From assembly GCA_031422315.1 (NCBI GenBank), contig JANOQN010000031.1, positions 1-63,229 of the forward strand: a DNA stretch of 63,229 nucleotides, given 5' to 3'. Position 1 is the stretch's first letter, and the number at the start of each line of letters is the position of its first letter. The notes under the pieces are model-generated. The model made no database searches, was not told the DNA's origin, and worked only from the letters and a program-made list of their open reading frames with translations. Below, in pieces: positions 26,633 to 35,536 of the stretch. Position numbers and translations under genes: made by a program. This DNA comes from JANNYA01 sp031422315 (GTDB taxonomy: Bacteria > Pseudomonadota > Gammaproteobacteria > Xanthomonadales > SZUA-5).

Positions 26633-27403
26633 CTAGTTGCTTCTGGCCAATCGGCGAATGGCTAGCCACGAAAAAATCACTGTGAAAATCAACAAAAACG
26701 CAGCGTGTAGCCACAGGTTGCCACCGGCATGCTTACCAATTACGCTGAGCCCGATTTGCGACAAATGAAACGAGGGCCACACCGGAGCCAGCGTTTGCAA
26801 GAACTTCGGCAGGATCGACAGCGGCAGCATTAACCCAGATAAAAACGCCATTGGCAGATAGATCAAATTCACCACGGCTGGCGCGCCCTGGCCACTGGTC
26901 AAGGTGCCAAGCCACAGGCCAAGTGCGCAAAAAGGCAATACGCCGACAATATTGAGCGCAAACAAAATGAGCCACTGAGCGGGCGACATCGTGACCTTGC
27001 CAACGCTGGCCGAGAGAAGTGCGAGCAAGCAAATGGTGATCACGGCGAAAAGGCTTGCCATCAGCATTTTGGCGCACAGATACGCCCCAGGCGGCATGGG
27101 CAGTGCGCGTTTGTAACGCAGAAAACCTTGATCGCGCTCCAGCGCCACTGTTACCCCAAAAGAAAACAGACCGTTGCCCGCAACGCCAAATACGGCGTAC
27201 GTCCACAGCAAATAGCGCGCGGCCTCACCGCCTTGGCCGCGTGCAATCAATACGCCAAACAGCAGATAAAACAGCGGCGTAAAAAGCAGCGCTGGCACTG
27301 CAAACGCAGGCGTTCTTATCAGCTTGAGGAACTCAAACTTAGCCTCAAGCAGGTAGCTGCGCAACACGCTGTGCGGTACTGATTGCTCTGCGCTTTGGTT
27401 CAT
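26633..27403 (-). CDS. ABC-2 type transporter permease
   Basis: A 256-residue permease with six hydrophobic helices and the ABC-2 type pattern (LFYLLFG, FLSGLMLPLSILPKFLQTLAPVWPSFHLSQ). It partners the ATPase encoded directly upstream, which overlaps it by 4 bp (ATGA). Such two-gene systems are exporters for drugs, lipids or polysaccharides; the substrate is unknown. Confidence 0.93.
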   Translation of the reverse strand: MNQSAEQSVPHSVLRSYLLEAKFEFLKLIRTPAFAVPALLFTPLFYLLFGVLIARGQGGEAARYLLWTYAVFGVAGNGLFSFGVTVALERDQGFLRYKRALPMPPGAYLCAKMLMASLFAVITICLLALLSASVGKVTMSPAQWLILFALNIVGVLPFCALGLWLGTLTSGQGAPAVVNLIYLPMAFLSGLMLPLSILPKFLQTLAPVWPSFHLSQIGLSVIGKHAGGNLWLHAAFLLIFTVIFSWLAIRRLARSN

Positions 27404-28296
27404 GACTTGGCTCCCTGCTGATTATTCTGAGTAAGTTGCAAAAATGCCGCTGCCAAGCCGGCGCGGCTGACTTCTAGCTCTGATAGGTCGGCATCCAGCG
27501 CAAACAGCTGACGCAGTACATGCTCTGGTGCTTCCGTAAAAACGACAGTAGTCGCAGCTTCATCGCGTGTCGCGCTGAGCACGCCAGCTAGCGCGCGCAC
27601 GGAAGCTATCGGCATGGTCGTCTTGCAGCTGATCCGCTTTTGCGATACCAGCGCGCGAATATCCGACATGCTGCCTTGCGCGACGATTTTGCCCTGATTG
27701 AGTACCGCAACGCGATGCGCTAGCGCTTCAGCTTCCTCCAAATAATGCGTCGTCAACAGCACGCCGGTGCCTGATTCAGTAAGGTTACGAATTGCTTTCC
27801 AGAGCCCTTCACGCGCTTCAATATCAAGCCCAGTAGTAGGCTCATCCAAGAACAGCACTTTGGGTGCCCCGCAAATCGCAAGGGCAAACTGCACTCGGCG
27901 CTGTTGCCCACCGGAGAGCTGTCCATAGCGCCGCGCCATCAATCCAGCTAAGCCGGCCAATGCGACACAGGCTTCGATCGACATCGGCTGCGGGTAATAG
28001 CTGCGCGTCAAAATAATGAGCTCACTCACTTTGTACTGATCGGCAATGCCGGCCGTTTGCAGCATAACGCCCATCTGCTGGCGTGCACGCAGCTGATGCG
28101 GCGATTGCTCGAGTAAAAACGCCGCGCCACTATCGGGTACCTCTAGCCCCAGCATCAGCGCGACTGCGGTCGATTTGCCGGCGCCGTTTGGCCCGAGCAG
28201 CGCCACCACTTCACCGGCGTTTACGTGCAAGTCCACGCCGATTAATGCGGGCTGTGCACCATAATTTTTATGCACCGATTGCAGCTGAGCCAACAT
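27400..28296 (-). CDS. ABC transporter ATP-binding protein
   Basis: A 298-residue ATPase with Walker A LLGPNGAGKST, signature LSGGQQRRVQ and Walker B VLFLDEPTTGLD, followed by a roughly 80-residue C-terminal extension common in ABC-2 exporter ATPases. The start was placed at 28296 (AAGG 8-10 bp upstream, N-terminus MLAQLQSVHKNYG). The longer ORF adds 63 residues that do not resemble the family and would invade the promoter region shared with the divergent gene at 28504. Confidence 0.94.
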   Translation of the reverse strand: MLAQLQSVHKNYGAQPALIGVDLHVNAGEVVALLGPNGAGKSTAVALMLGLEVPDSGAAFLLEQSPHQLRARQQMGVMLQTAGIADQYKVSELIILTRSYYPQPMSIEACVALAGLAGLMARRYGQLSGGQQRRVQFALAICGAPKVLFLDEPTTGLDIEAREGLWKAIRNLTESGTGVLLTTHYLEEAEALAHRVAVLNQGKIVAQGSMSDIRALVSQKRISCKTTMPIASVRALAGVLSATRDEAATTVVFTEAPEHVLRQLFALDADLSELEVSRAGLAAAFLQLTQNNQQGAKS

Positions 28297-28503
28297 CGAA
28301 ATCGCCTTGTTTTTTTGGTAGCGCAAGCTTACTGAGCGGTACCCATTCACATTAGTGCGACGCGTCAGCATCGTGGCGTGACATTTGTCAGCGCGTGATG
28401 AAGTAGGGCGCGCAGTGCATCCTAGACCGCACGCAACAAAACAACACTGCCCAAAATAAATAAAAGTCTTCATAATATTCGGCAACTAACTAGAGAATCG
28501 AAC

Positions 28504-29481
28504 ATGCCCACTGCCTTAACCCAAGCACCCACGCTAGCGGACATACGTGCGGCACACCAGCGCATTAAAGACAAAATAAATCACACACCGGTTATGACCA
28601 GCTCAACCTTAAATGAACTCTGCGGTGCGCAGCTGTTTTTCAAGTGTGAGAATTTCCAGAAAATCGGCGCGTTCAAAGCGCGTGGCGCGGCGAATGCCGT
28701 GTTCTCATTAAGTGCAGAAGCCGCCGAGCGCGGGGTGGCGACGCACTCCTCTGGCAACCATGCAGCAGCGCTGGCTAGAGCAGCGCGTTTGCGTGGCATT
28801 GCAGCGCATATTGTGATGCCAGAGGATGCGCCGCGCACGAAAATTGAATCCGTGCAGCGCCAAGGCGGCCTGATTACGTTTTGCGTGCCGACCTTAGAAG
28901 CGCGTGAAACCGGCACCGCTAAAATCATCGCTGAAACCGGCGCCACGCTCGTGCATCCGTATGATAATTATGAAGTAATTGCCGGCCAAGGCACCGCTGC
29001 GCTTGAGCTATTGGGTGACGTGCCCGAGCTTGATTTTATAATGGCACCGGTTGGCGGCGGCGGCTTGTTGAGCGGCACTGCGATTGCCGCAAAAGCCATG
29101 TGTGCAGGTGTCAAAGTGATTGCCGCTGAGCCTGAAGCTGCTGATGACGCGCGGCGCTCGTTTCTTGCAGGTAGGCTCATTCCGCTGGGGCAATGCAGCA
29201 CGATTGCCGATGGTTTGCGTACCTCACTAAGCGATAAAACCTTCGCGATTATCCAAAGCCAAGTCGATGACATTATTACCGTCTCAGAAGCCAGCATCGT
29301 GCGCGCCATGCGAATGGTGTGGCAGGTCATGAAAATTATTATTGAGCCCTCCTGCGCACTTCCGTTAGCCGTGCTGCTGGATAACAAACTACCGGCAAGC
29401 AAAGGCCAGCGAGTGGGTATTATATTGACCGGTGGCAATGTTGATTTGGATAAGCTGCCCTGGCAAGGTGCGCAGTCATGA
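28504..29481 (+). CDS. Serine racemase/threonine dehydratase-like PLP enzyme
   Basis: A 325-residue fold-type II PLP enzyme. The Schiff-base lysine is in NFQKIGAFKARGA, substrate-binding SSGNH is present, PVGGGGLLSG binds the cofactor phosphate, and AAEPEAADDA carries the Glu/Ala/Asp set used as a divalent-metal site in serine racemases. A Cys replaces Ser/Thr in IEPSCALPLAV. It overlaps the next gene by 4 bp (ATGA). The pairing with an ornithine cyclodeaminase homologue resembles EutB/EutC of ectoine catabolism, but no other ectoine genes are present. Reaction on a beta-hydroxy amino acid is likely; substrate uncertain. Confidence 0.85.
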   Translation: MPTALTQAPTLADIRAAHQRIKDKINHTPVMTSSTLNELCGAQLFFKCENFQKIGAFKARGAANAVFSLSAEAAERGVATHSSGNHAAALARAARLRGIAAHIVMPEDAPRTKIESVQRQGGLITFCVPTLEARETGTAKIIAETGATLVHPYDNYEVIAGQGTAALELLGDVPELDFIMAPVGGGGLLSGTAIAAKAMCAGVKVIAAEPEAADDARRSFLAGRLIPLGQCSTIADGLRTSLSDKTFAIIQSQVDDIITVSEASIVRAMRMVWQVMKIIIEPSCALPLAVLLDNKLPASKGQRVGIILTGGNVDLDKLPWQGAQS

Positions 29482-30485
29482 AGCTCACGCCGGCACCGCT
29501 GCTGTTAAACCGATCAGATGTTGCAGCGCTGCTAACGATGGAAGACGCCATTCGCGTGGTCGAATCGGCATTTTTGGCGCATGCGCTGGGGCACACGCTT
29601 GCGCCAGGTTTAATGCACACGCACGCTGATCAAGGCGAATTTCATATCAAAGCCGGTGGTTTGTGCGACGCAAGTGGCGCGGGCACCTATTTTGCAGCGA
29701 AGATCAATGCAGGGTTTTTCCAAAATCGCGCGCGCTATGATTTACCAAATATCCAAGGCTTGTTGGTGCTTTACGATGCGCAAAACGGCGTGCCGCTCGC
29801 GGTATCTGAAGCGGGGTTGATAACTGCGCTGCGCACTGGCGCGGCAACGGCTGTCGCGGCGAAATACTTGGCCCGACCGAACGCTAGCAAGCTAACTTTG
29901 TGCGGCGTAGGCACTCAGGGCGCGGTGCAGCTGCGCGCTTTAAAATGCGTGCTCGAGCTTGAAACGGTGCTTGTTTGGAGCCGCGATTTTAGCCGCGCAC
30001 AGACATTTGCTGAAGCGATGCGCCTTGAGCTTGGCATGGATGTGCGCGCTGAAATTGACCTCGGCAAAGCCACTTTGCAAAGCGATGTGATCGTGACTTG
30101 CACGCCTGCAAAGTCGGCATTTTTGCGCCGTGAACATGTCGCTGCGGGCACGTTTATCGCAGCTGTCGGCGCTGATAGCCCTGATAAGCAAGAGCTTGAG
30201 CCAGCGTTGCTTGCAGCGTCTGTGGTGGTGCCGGATTTATTAGCGCAGTGCGCGCATGTGGGAGATTTGCACCATGCACTTGCCGCCGGTTTGATGCGTA
30301 TAGAAGATGTCTGCGGCGAGCTGGGCGCAATAATTGCAGGTCAGTGCAAAGGCCGACAAAATACGCAAGAAATTATTGTGTTTGATTCAACCGGTACCGC
30401 TTTGCAAGATGTCGCAACGTTGGCACATGTTTATCAACGGGCACTTGCGGGCAACCGTGGGACACGCTTTGCGTTTTCGAGTTAG
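29478..30485 (+). CDS. Ornithine cyclodeaminase/mu-crystallin family NAD(P) enzyme
   Basis: A 335-residue OCD-family protein. The Rossmann motif is GVGTQGAVQ, and FAAKINAGF and FDSTGTALQDVA carry the Lys and Asp expected near the active site. Members act as imine reductases (for example on delta-1-pyrroline-2-carboxylate), alanine dehydrogenases or true cyclodeaminases. The tight coupling to the upstream PLP enzyme suggests the two act in sequence, the first producing an imine or keto acid. EutC-like function is one option. No clear terminator follows; a composite repeat begins at 30541. Confidence 0.85.
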   Translation: MKLTPAPLLLNRSDVAALLTMEDAIRVVESAFLAHALGHTLAPGLMHTHADQGEFHIKAGGLCDASGAGTYFAAKINAGFFQNRARYDLPNIQGLLVLYDAQNGVPLAVSEAGLITALRTGAATAVAAKYLARPNASKLTLCGVGTQGAVQLRALKCVLELETVLVWSRDFSRAQTFAEAMRLELGMDVRAEIDLGKATLQSDVIVTCTPAKSAFLRREHVAAGTFIAAVGADSPDKQELEPALLAASVVVPDLLAQCAHVGDLHHALAAGLMRIEDVCGELGAIIAGQCKGRQNTQEIIVFDSTGTALQDVATLAHVYQRALAGNRGTRFAFSS

Positions 30486-30540
30486 TGCCGTTGGCCAAAG
30501 TCTGAACACGGTTCTCGCCTGGCTTTGCGCAATGTCTTAT

Positions 30541-30700
30541 CGTCATTCCCGCGCAGGCGGGAACCCAGGCTCGCTGAACTTTCAGAGCATTCGAAGGTGT
30601 AAAAGGACTTAGGTTTGGGTGTTTTTAGTACGCGAACGAATTTCTGACACCTGTACTGGGTCCCCGCTTTCGCGGGGATGACGTGGTGGGGCGGAGCTGC
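30541..30700. repeat. Composite 160-bp inverted-repeat element, copy 1
   Basis: The left part is CGTCATTCCCGC, a short spacer and GCGGGAACCCA; the right part is TGACACCTG followed by TCCCCGC/GCGGGGATGACG and GGGGCGGAGCTGC. Both halves contain the short GC-rich hairpin common in dispersed proteobacterial repeats. A second copy of nearly the same length and layout is at 35337-35495. The 292-bp gap 30486-30777 contains no gene. Confidence 0.88.
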
Positions 30701-30777
30701 CAGTAAAATCGACTGGGCGCTAAGCTGAAAAAGATCAACCCCAAGCGTACACAGCTGCTCGATCTCATTCCCAATCA

Positions 30778-32112
30778 CTAATCTGGCACAACCCACAGCG
30801 CGCGAAAATCATTGACGTTCGTGCCGGTCGGGCCAGTGTGCAGGGCTTCACCAAACTTTGCGAACCAGCCTAATGCATCGTGTTCGCTGAGTGCATATCG
30901 CACGCCAGCTAGATTGCTGCATGCAGTGCGAATTGTATCCGGACCAAACTGCGCGCCCGCTTCAGGGCCAGAGCCATCGATGCCATCGCTATCGGCGGCT
31001 AGCCCGTAGAAATCGGCGTTGCAAGCTGCAGCCGCAAGCACTTCGAGCACTGCAAGCAAGTATTCGCTATTGCGGCCACCGCGCGCTGATGTTTGCTGCT
31101 TGTTCAACGTGACACTCGTTTCTCCGCCCGAAAGTAGCAGCACTGCCTCTTTTCGGTGCGCGTACTCAAGTGCGATTTCGGCGTGTTTGCGCCCCAGTTC
31201 CTGCGCTTCGCCGCCTAAGTCGGCGCCCAGGTTGAGCACGGCCGAATGCTTGGTCAGTGCGAACTTAGCCGCAGCTTGTAGGCTTTGCGTGGGGTTGGCG
31301 AGCACTTTGATGCGGTGCAGCGGCCCCATTGTTAAATCAGGAATCGAACTTGCGTGCGCGCGCAGGCGTGCAGTCGTCAACGGATCGAGTCCGGGTGGCA
31401 GCCTTAGCTCATCTGAATGCGCGATTCGTGCAGCGCGCGCTGGCCAGGGCAATGAAGGCCCGGATGCAATTAAATGCGGCGCGCCATCCGGCACATCAGA
31501 CATCAACAGCGTTACGCTAGCTGCACCACGCGCTTGTACGCAAGCTAACAAACGCCCAGCCTTAATCGCCGAAAACCTCACCCTGGTTAGATTGACCTTG
31601 GCAATATCCAGGCCGCTGCGCAGTAGGGCCTGATTTAGCGCCAGCAAATCAGCCAGTTCAAGGCCAGGATTGAGCGCTTCCAGCATGGCCGAGCCGCCAC
31701 CCGAAAGCAGCACCAACAGCAAATCATCTGCCTGCATATCAGCCACCAAAGCAAGTGCCGCTGCACCTGCTGCTAGGCTTTGCGCATTCGGTAGCGGATG
31801 CCCGCCGTGAAACACCTGCCAATCACCGATCAATGCAGCGAACTCATTGTTGGCCATCAGCGCGCCGCGCGCACCCGAAAGCACGCCGCTAATATGCACC
31901 GGCGCTTGATGACGATAGTGTAAGCAAGCGCTATGCACCATTTCCGCTGCAGCTTTGCCAGTGCTTACGATGAGAAGCCTGCCTTTGGGCGGGTGCGGCA
32001 ATTGCACAGGCAATAGCTTGCCTGGATTCGCCGCCGCCACCGCGCAGGCAAACAGCGCGCGAAGATGCTGGGCGTAGGGCTGCGCATTAGGCTGCGCTGC
32101 TGCAGTCATCAT
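30778..32112 (-). CDS. Glycerate 2-kinase (MOFRL/GckA family)
   Basis: A 444-residue class II glycerate kinase that makes 2-phosphoglycerate from glycerate and ATP. Motifs include LLIVSTGKAAAEM near the start, LVLLSGGGSAMLEA, DVPDGAPHLIASGPS, LLSGGETSVTL and the MOFRL-type ARGGRNSEYLLA, with GTNVND near the C-terminus. The start is taken as the ATG overlapping the upstream GH2 stop (ATGA, 4 bp). It is the last gene of the uronate minus-strand operon. Lower-pathway enzymes that make glycerate are not in the window. Confidence 0.9.
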   Translation of the reverse strand: MMTAAAQPNAQPYAQHLRALFACAVAAANPGKLLPVQLPHPPKGRLLIVSTGKAAAEMVHSACLHYRHQAPVHISGVLSGARGALMANNEFAALIGDWQVFHGGHPLPNAQSLAAGAAALALVADMQADDLLLVLLSGGGSAMLEALNPGLELADLLALNQALLRSGLDIAKVNLTRVRFSAIKAGRLLACVQARGAASVTLLMSDVPDGAPHLIASGPSLPWPARAARIAHSDELRLPPGLDPLTTARLRAHASSIPDLTMGPLHRIKVLANPTQSLQAAAKFALTKHSAVLNLGADLGGEAQELGRKHAEIALEYAHRKEAVLLLSGGETSVTLNKQQTSARGGRNSEYLLAVLEVLAAAACNADFYGLAADSDGIDGSGPEAGAQFGPDTIRTACSNLAGVRYALSEHDALGWFAKFGEALHTGPTGTNVNDFRALWVVPD

Positions 32113-35100
32113 GGCGCTGAGGCGGGTGCGTTCGTAGTTCGGGAATTTTTCGCCGCCATTCGTTTGAACCAAGTTTGCAAGGTAGCGAATGAAATTTTAT
32201 CGCGCCCGGTTTCATCGATCAGGCCTTTGCGATTCCAGTAGTTTTGAAAGCGCCCGTGCCAGCGTCTTGGCGCTTGAAAATCTTTCAGTATCCAAGGGTT
32301 GATGCCATCAAGCTCAGGCATGCTGTCAAACAGCGCCAGATTCTGCTCGTATAGCCAGTTTTGATAGTCCGCACTCCAGCGTACCGCTTTATCTGCCCTA
32401 AATGTTCGCGGCGCGTCGGCGCCAAATTCGCTAAAGATAAAAGGCTTGTCGAAGTTTGATACAAACTGCAGGCTAGGGATTTGCGCCGGTGTGCGTTCGC
32501 CATACCAGCCTTCATATTGATTGACGGAGATGACGTCTAAATCCGCGCCAAGCGGATCTTCCACGCGAATCGTATCGCCCTCTTGCTTAGCTTTATTGAG
32601 CGCAGCGGTAATGGCGCGCGTGCCATCTAGCGCTTTCGCATCGCTAATCAAACGCCGCAAAAACGCATTGCGAGCGGGCGTGATAGAGGTTTCATTGGCG
32701 ACTGACCACAGCACCACACTGGCACGGTTGTAATCGCGCTCGATATTGCTGGCTTGCATGCGCCGCGCCAGCTGTAAAACGGCCGGATCGGCGTAGCGAA
32801 TTTCATCCCAGTACACTGGAATTTCGCTCCACACCATCAGCCCTAGCTCATCGGCAATTTGCGTGGCGGCTTCGCTGTGCGGATAGTGCGCAAGCCGCAC
32901 GAAATTTGCGCCCAGGCGTTTTGCATGTTTAAGCAGCGCGCGCGCTTCGCCCGCATTGCGTACGCGGCCACCTTCAGCGCCAAGGCGCTCCTCATGAATC
33001 GATATGCCACGCATGAAAACCGGTTGATCATTCAAGTAGAGATCATTTCCGCGCACTTCAAAGCGGCGCAATCCCACTAGCTCAGCAATCGAATCCTCAA
33101 TTGCCTTATTCGCATTCAACAATTGCACTTGCAGCTGGTAGCGTTTGGGCTGCTCGGGTGACCAACTTTGCAGACTGGGCAATGCCACTTGCACGCTAGC
33201 AAAACCCTCAATATCCGTCTCGATATCGAAAGTTGCAGCCAATTCAGCAAGGCTAAAACGAACTTGCCTTAGCGCGCGCTGCGCGCCTTGCAAGCGCACT
33301 GAAATATTGGCTTGGTTGGCACTCTCATCACTCACTAACGCAATGTGCGCGCTGGCAATATGCGTGCTCGGCAAATGCAATAGATGCACTGATCGGGTAA
33401 TGCCGCCATAGTTAAACCAGTCAAAATCTAAACTTGGAATTGCTTCGGCTCGGCGAGTGGAATCTACTGCGACTACCAATGAATTGCCGGAAGGTTTGAG
33501 CTTGCCGGTCACGTCAAATTGAAACGGATTGAAGCCGCCATCGTGATAGCTATGGCCATCTGCCAACGTTAGAGGCTCGCCATTGAGCCAAACCCGTGTT
33601 CGATAATTCGCGCCTTCAAAATACAATACTTGCTGCTCGCCAGCGCGCAATTCAGTCGCATTAAAGCGGCGCTGATACCACAGCATGCCTTCGTACCAAG
33701 CTAGTTCAGCCGCCGCGGTATTCCAGTCGCTGGGTACGGCAATTTTGCGCGCGCTGTCCCACTCGTATTCGATTAGCGGGTTTTCAGATGCATCCGCGCG
33801 TTCGTCCAAATGTAAGGATCGCCGCGGCGGCCTAGGTTTAGTCAGAGCGATCTGATATGGATCAATAATATAGCGCCATTGCCCATCCAGGCTTTGCTTG
33901 CGGCGCGCGCTCAAATGCGAAACCGGCAGTTGCTGGCGCAAAGTGCGAAGCTCGGCGTCCGCATTTGCAGCTTGGTTGTTCGGCCATTGCTGTTCGGCAT
34001 AGCGCACCAAATAGCGCAAGCCAAACGCGGTCGCCATAGGCCGCATGCGCAGCTGCACCGGATTGCCACTGCGCTGGCGCAGCTCCATCAAAGCGCCGCG
34101 CAGCTGTTGATCAGGATGAGTTTCAGGATAGCGATGCTGGGTTAGAAAATACGCAATTCGATGCAAGGCTTGTTCGAATTCAGCGGGCCATGCTTGTGCT
34201 GGCAATTGCTGTTTAAGATCTAACAGCACGATACCCAAAAACGCGCTGGCGGAGCTGGTCAGCGATTGCCGCTCAATTGCCAAATCGCTGAGTTTTGGCG
34301 CGCGTTTAGCCAGCTGCGCGGCTTTACTGTTTGCATAGCGGATATCACGATTATCGTAAAAAATCGCGCCTTGCTCGTTCATCAGCAATAGCATGGCGCG
34401 CACCGTGCGTGTGGCTGCCTCGACATAATCAGGGGCGCACGCTGCCACTGTACTCACCGTCGAATTTCGGCTGTGCGTCGCTGCTCGCAGGAGAGCTTCG
34501 GCGTACCACAGATTGAAGCGCGGATGGATTTTGCCATCGGTAGCGTTGGGCTCGTAATCCATCCAAAATCCATTGGCGTGCTGATCTTTGCGCGCGCGCT
34601 CAATCGTTCTATTGAATGCATCAAGAAAGTTTGCATCTTTGCTGTGTAAGTACGCATCCAGGAACAAGAAGCCCTCAATATTCGGACGCGCGACTTGATT
34701 TAGTGCGGCTGGAAAAGCTTTGTGATGCGGGCTGCGATCCCGCCAAATTTCCCCGCTAACTGGATCGACAATATTCAACAGTAAGCCTTGCTCTGGCAGC
34801 AGCAGATTGTGCATGGACCAGCGCGCTGCTTCAGTGGCGGTGTCGGCGTACTCTTTACGCCCGGTGACGCGCGAAAGCTCAAACAAGCCGGGTGTGCCAT
34901 CGGCCAACGTGGTGAAATTGATCAGTGTGCCCAAACTATCGCCGTGCGCGGCGTTCAACATGCCTTTTAGTTTGCCCTCGCTGATCTGCTGCGCGCGCCA
35001 CCAATCCCCGGCGCGCGAAGCCGCATCAATAAATTCGCTGTCTTGCGTGTAGCGATGCGCGTGCAGCAAGCCCCAGATCGACTGCCCGGTGTGCCACGCG

Positions 35101-35342
35101 GATTCATACGGGTGCCAGGTGCCATCACGCAAATCGTAGTCACCGCGCGCGCGGCCCTGTTCATCGAGTGCGGTGCGGCTCAGGTAGCGCGCAAAAGCTT
35201 GCACGGTTTGAGTAAGGTCTTGTTGGCTGACTTGTGCTGGGGCGATTGGTTGCGCGTTAAGTGTTTGCGCGGATTGAGCGGACAAGCTCAGAAGTAGCAA
35301 TGTTGCAAATATGATGAGCTGATGGGCAAACCCAACCGTCAT
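32109..35342 (-). CDS. Exported two-domain enzyme: (alpha/alpha)-barrel-like domain plus GH2
   Basis: A protein of about 1077 residues. A signal peptide (LIIFATLLLLSLSAQSAQT) precedes a domain of about 450 residues with features of (alpha/alpha)-toroid sugar enzymes (ESAWHTGQSIWGLLHA, NIEGFLFLDAYL, FWMDYEPNATDG). The C-terminal half is a glycoside hydrolase family 2 enzyme with YQRRFNA, FEGANYRTRVWLNGE, acid/base Glu in WSVANETS and nucleophile Glu in FIFSEFGAD, like beta-glucuronidases. It should release uronic acids in the periplasm or outside. The start is uncertain: the ATG at 35342 lies within a repeat; 35390 is an alternative. It is coupled to glycerate kinase. Confidence 0.88.
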   Translation of the reverse strand: MTVGFAHQLIIFATLLLLSLSAQSAQTLNAQPIAPAQVSQQDLTQTVQAFARYLSRTALDEQGRARGDYDLRDGTWHPYESAWHTGQSIWGLLHAHRYTQDSEFIDAASRAGDWWRAQQISEGKLKGMLNAAHGDSLGTLINFTTLADGTPGLFELSRVTGRKEYADTATEAARWSMHNLLLPEQGLLLNIVDPVSGEIWRDRSPHHKAFPAALNQVARPNIEGFLFLDAYLHSKDANFLDAFNRTIERARKDQHANGFWMDYEPNATDGKIHPRFNLWYAEALLRAATHSRNSTVSTVAACAPDYVEAATRTVRAMLLLMNEQGAIFYDNRDIRYANSKAAQLAKRAPKLSDLAIERQSLTSSASAFLGIVLLDLKQQLPAQAWPAEFEQALHRIAYFLTQHRYPETHPDQQLRGALMELRQRSGNPVQLRMRPMATAFGLRYLVRYAEQQWPNNQAANADAELRTLRQQLPVSHLSARRKQSLDGQWRYIIDPYQIALTKPRPPRRSLHLDERADASENPLIEYEWDSARKIAVPSDWNTAAAELAWYEGMLWYQRRFNATELRAGEQQVLYFEGANYRTRVWLNGEPLTLADGHSYHDGGFNPFQFDVTGKLKPSGNSLVVAVDSTRRAEAIPSLDFDWFNYGGITRSVHLLHLPSTHIASAHIALVSDESANQANISVRLQGAQRALRQVRFSLAELAATFDIETDIEGFASVQVALPSLQSWSPEQPKRYQLQVQLLNANKAIEDSIAELVGLRRFEVRGNDLYLNDQPVFMRGISIHEERLGAEGGRVRNAGEARALLKHAKRLGANFVRLAHYPHSEAATQIADELGLMVWSEIPVYWDEIRYADPAVLQLARRMQASNIERDYNRASVVLWSVANETSITPARNAFLRRLISDAKALDGTRAITAALNKAKQEGDTIRVEDPLGADLDVISVNQYEGWYGERTPAQIPSLQFVSNFDKPFIFSEFGADAPRTFRADKAVRWSADYQNWLYEQNLALFDSMPELDGINPWILKDFQAPRRWHGRFQNYWNRKGLIDETGRDKISFATLQTWFKRMAAKNSRTTNAPASAP

Positions 35343-35495
35343 TCCCGCGAAGGCGGGAATCCATGTGCGCCGAACCTTGATGTTACTCATTGGTTTAAAG
35401 CTGCTTAGCGTATCGCGCTTTGAAACCGCAAGAGTACGTTGACACCTGCACTGGATCCCCGCCTGCGCGGGGATGACGAGGTGGGGCGGAGCTGC
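35337..35495. repeat. Composite 159-bp inverted-repeat element, copy 2
   Basis: This has the same layout as 30541-30700: CGTCATTCCCGC/GCGGGAATCCA at one end, TGACACCTG, TCCCCGC/GCGGGGATGACG and GGGGCGGAGCTGC at the other, with a diverged middle. It lies between uxaA and the GH2 gene and overlaps the 5' end of the GH2 gene. In the open frame it is translated as WIPAFAGMT, a well-known translated-repeat signature. Confidence 0.88.
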
Positions 35496-35536
35496 ATCCG
35501 CATGTGCACTGCATTGGCAACTCGAGTTTTTATCCA

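Noticed and set aside
28297..28485. 63-residue extension of the ABC ATPase
   Set aside because: It does not match the family start, and a good RBS precedes the internal ATG at 28296.
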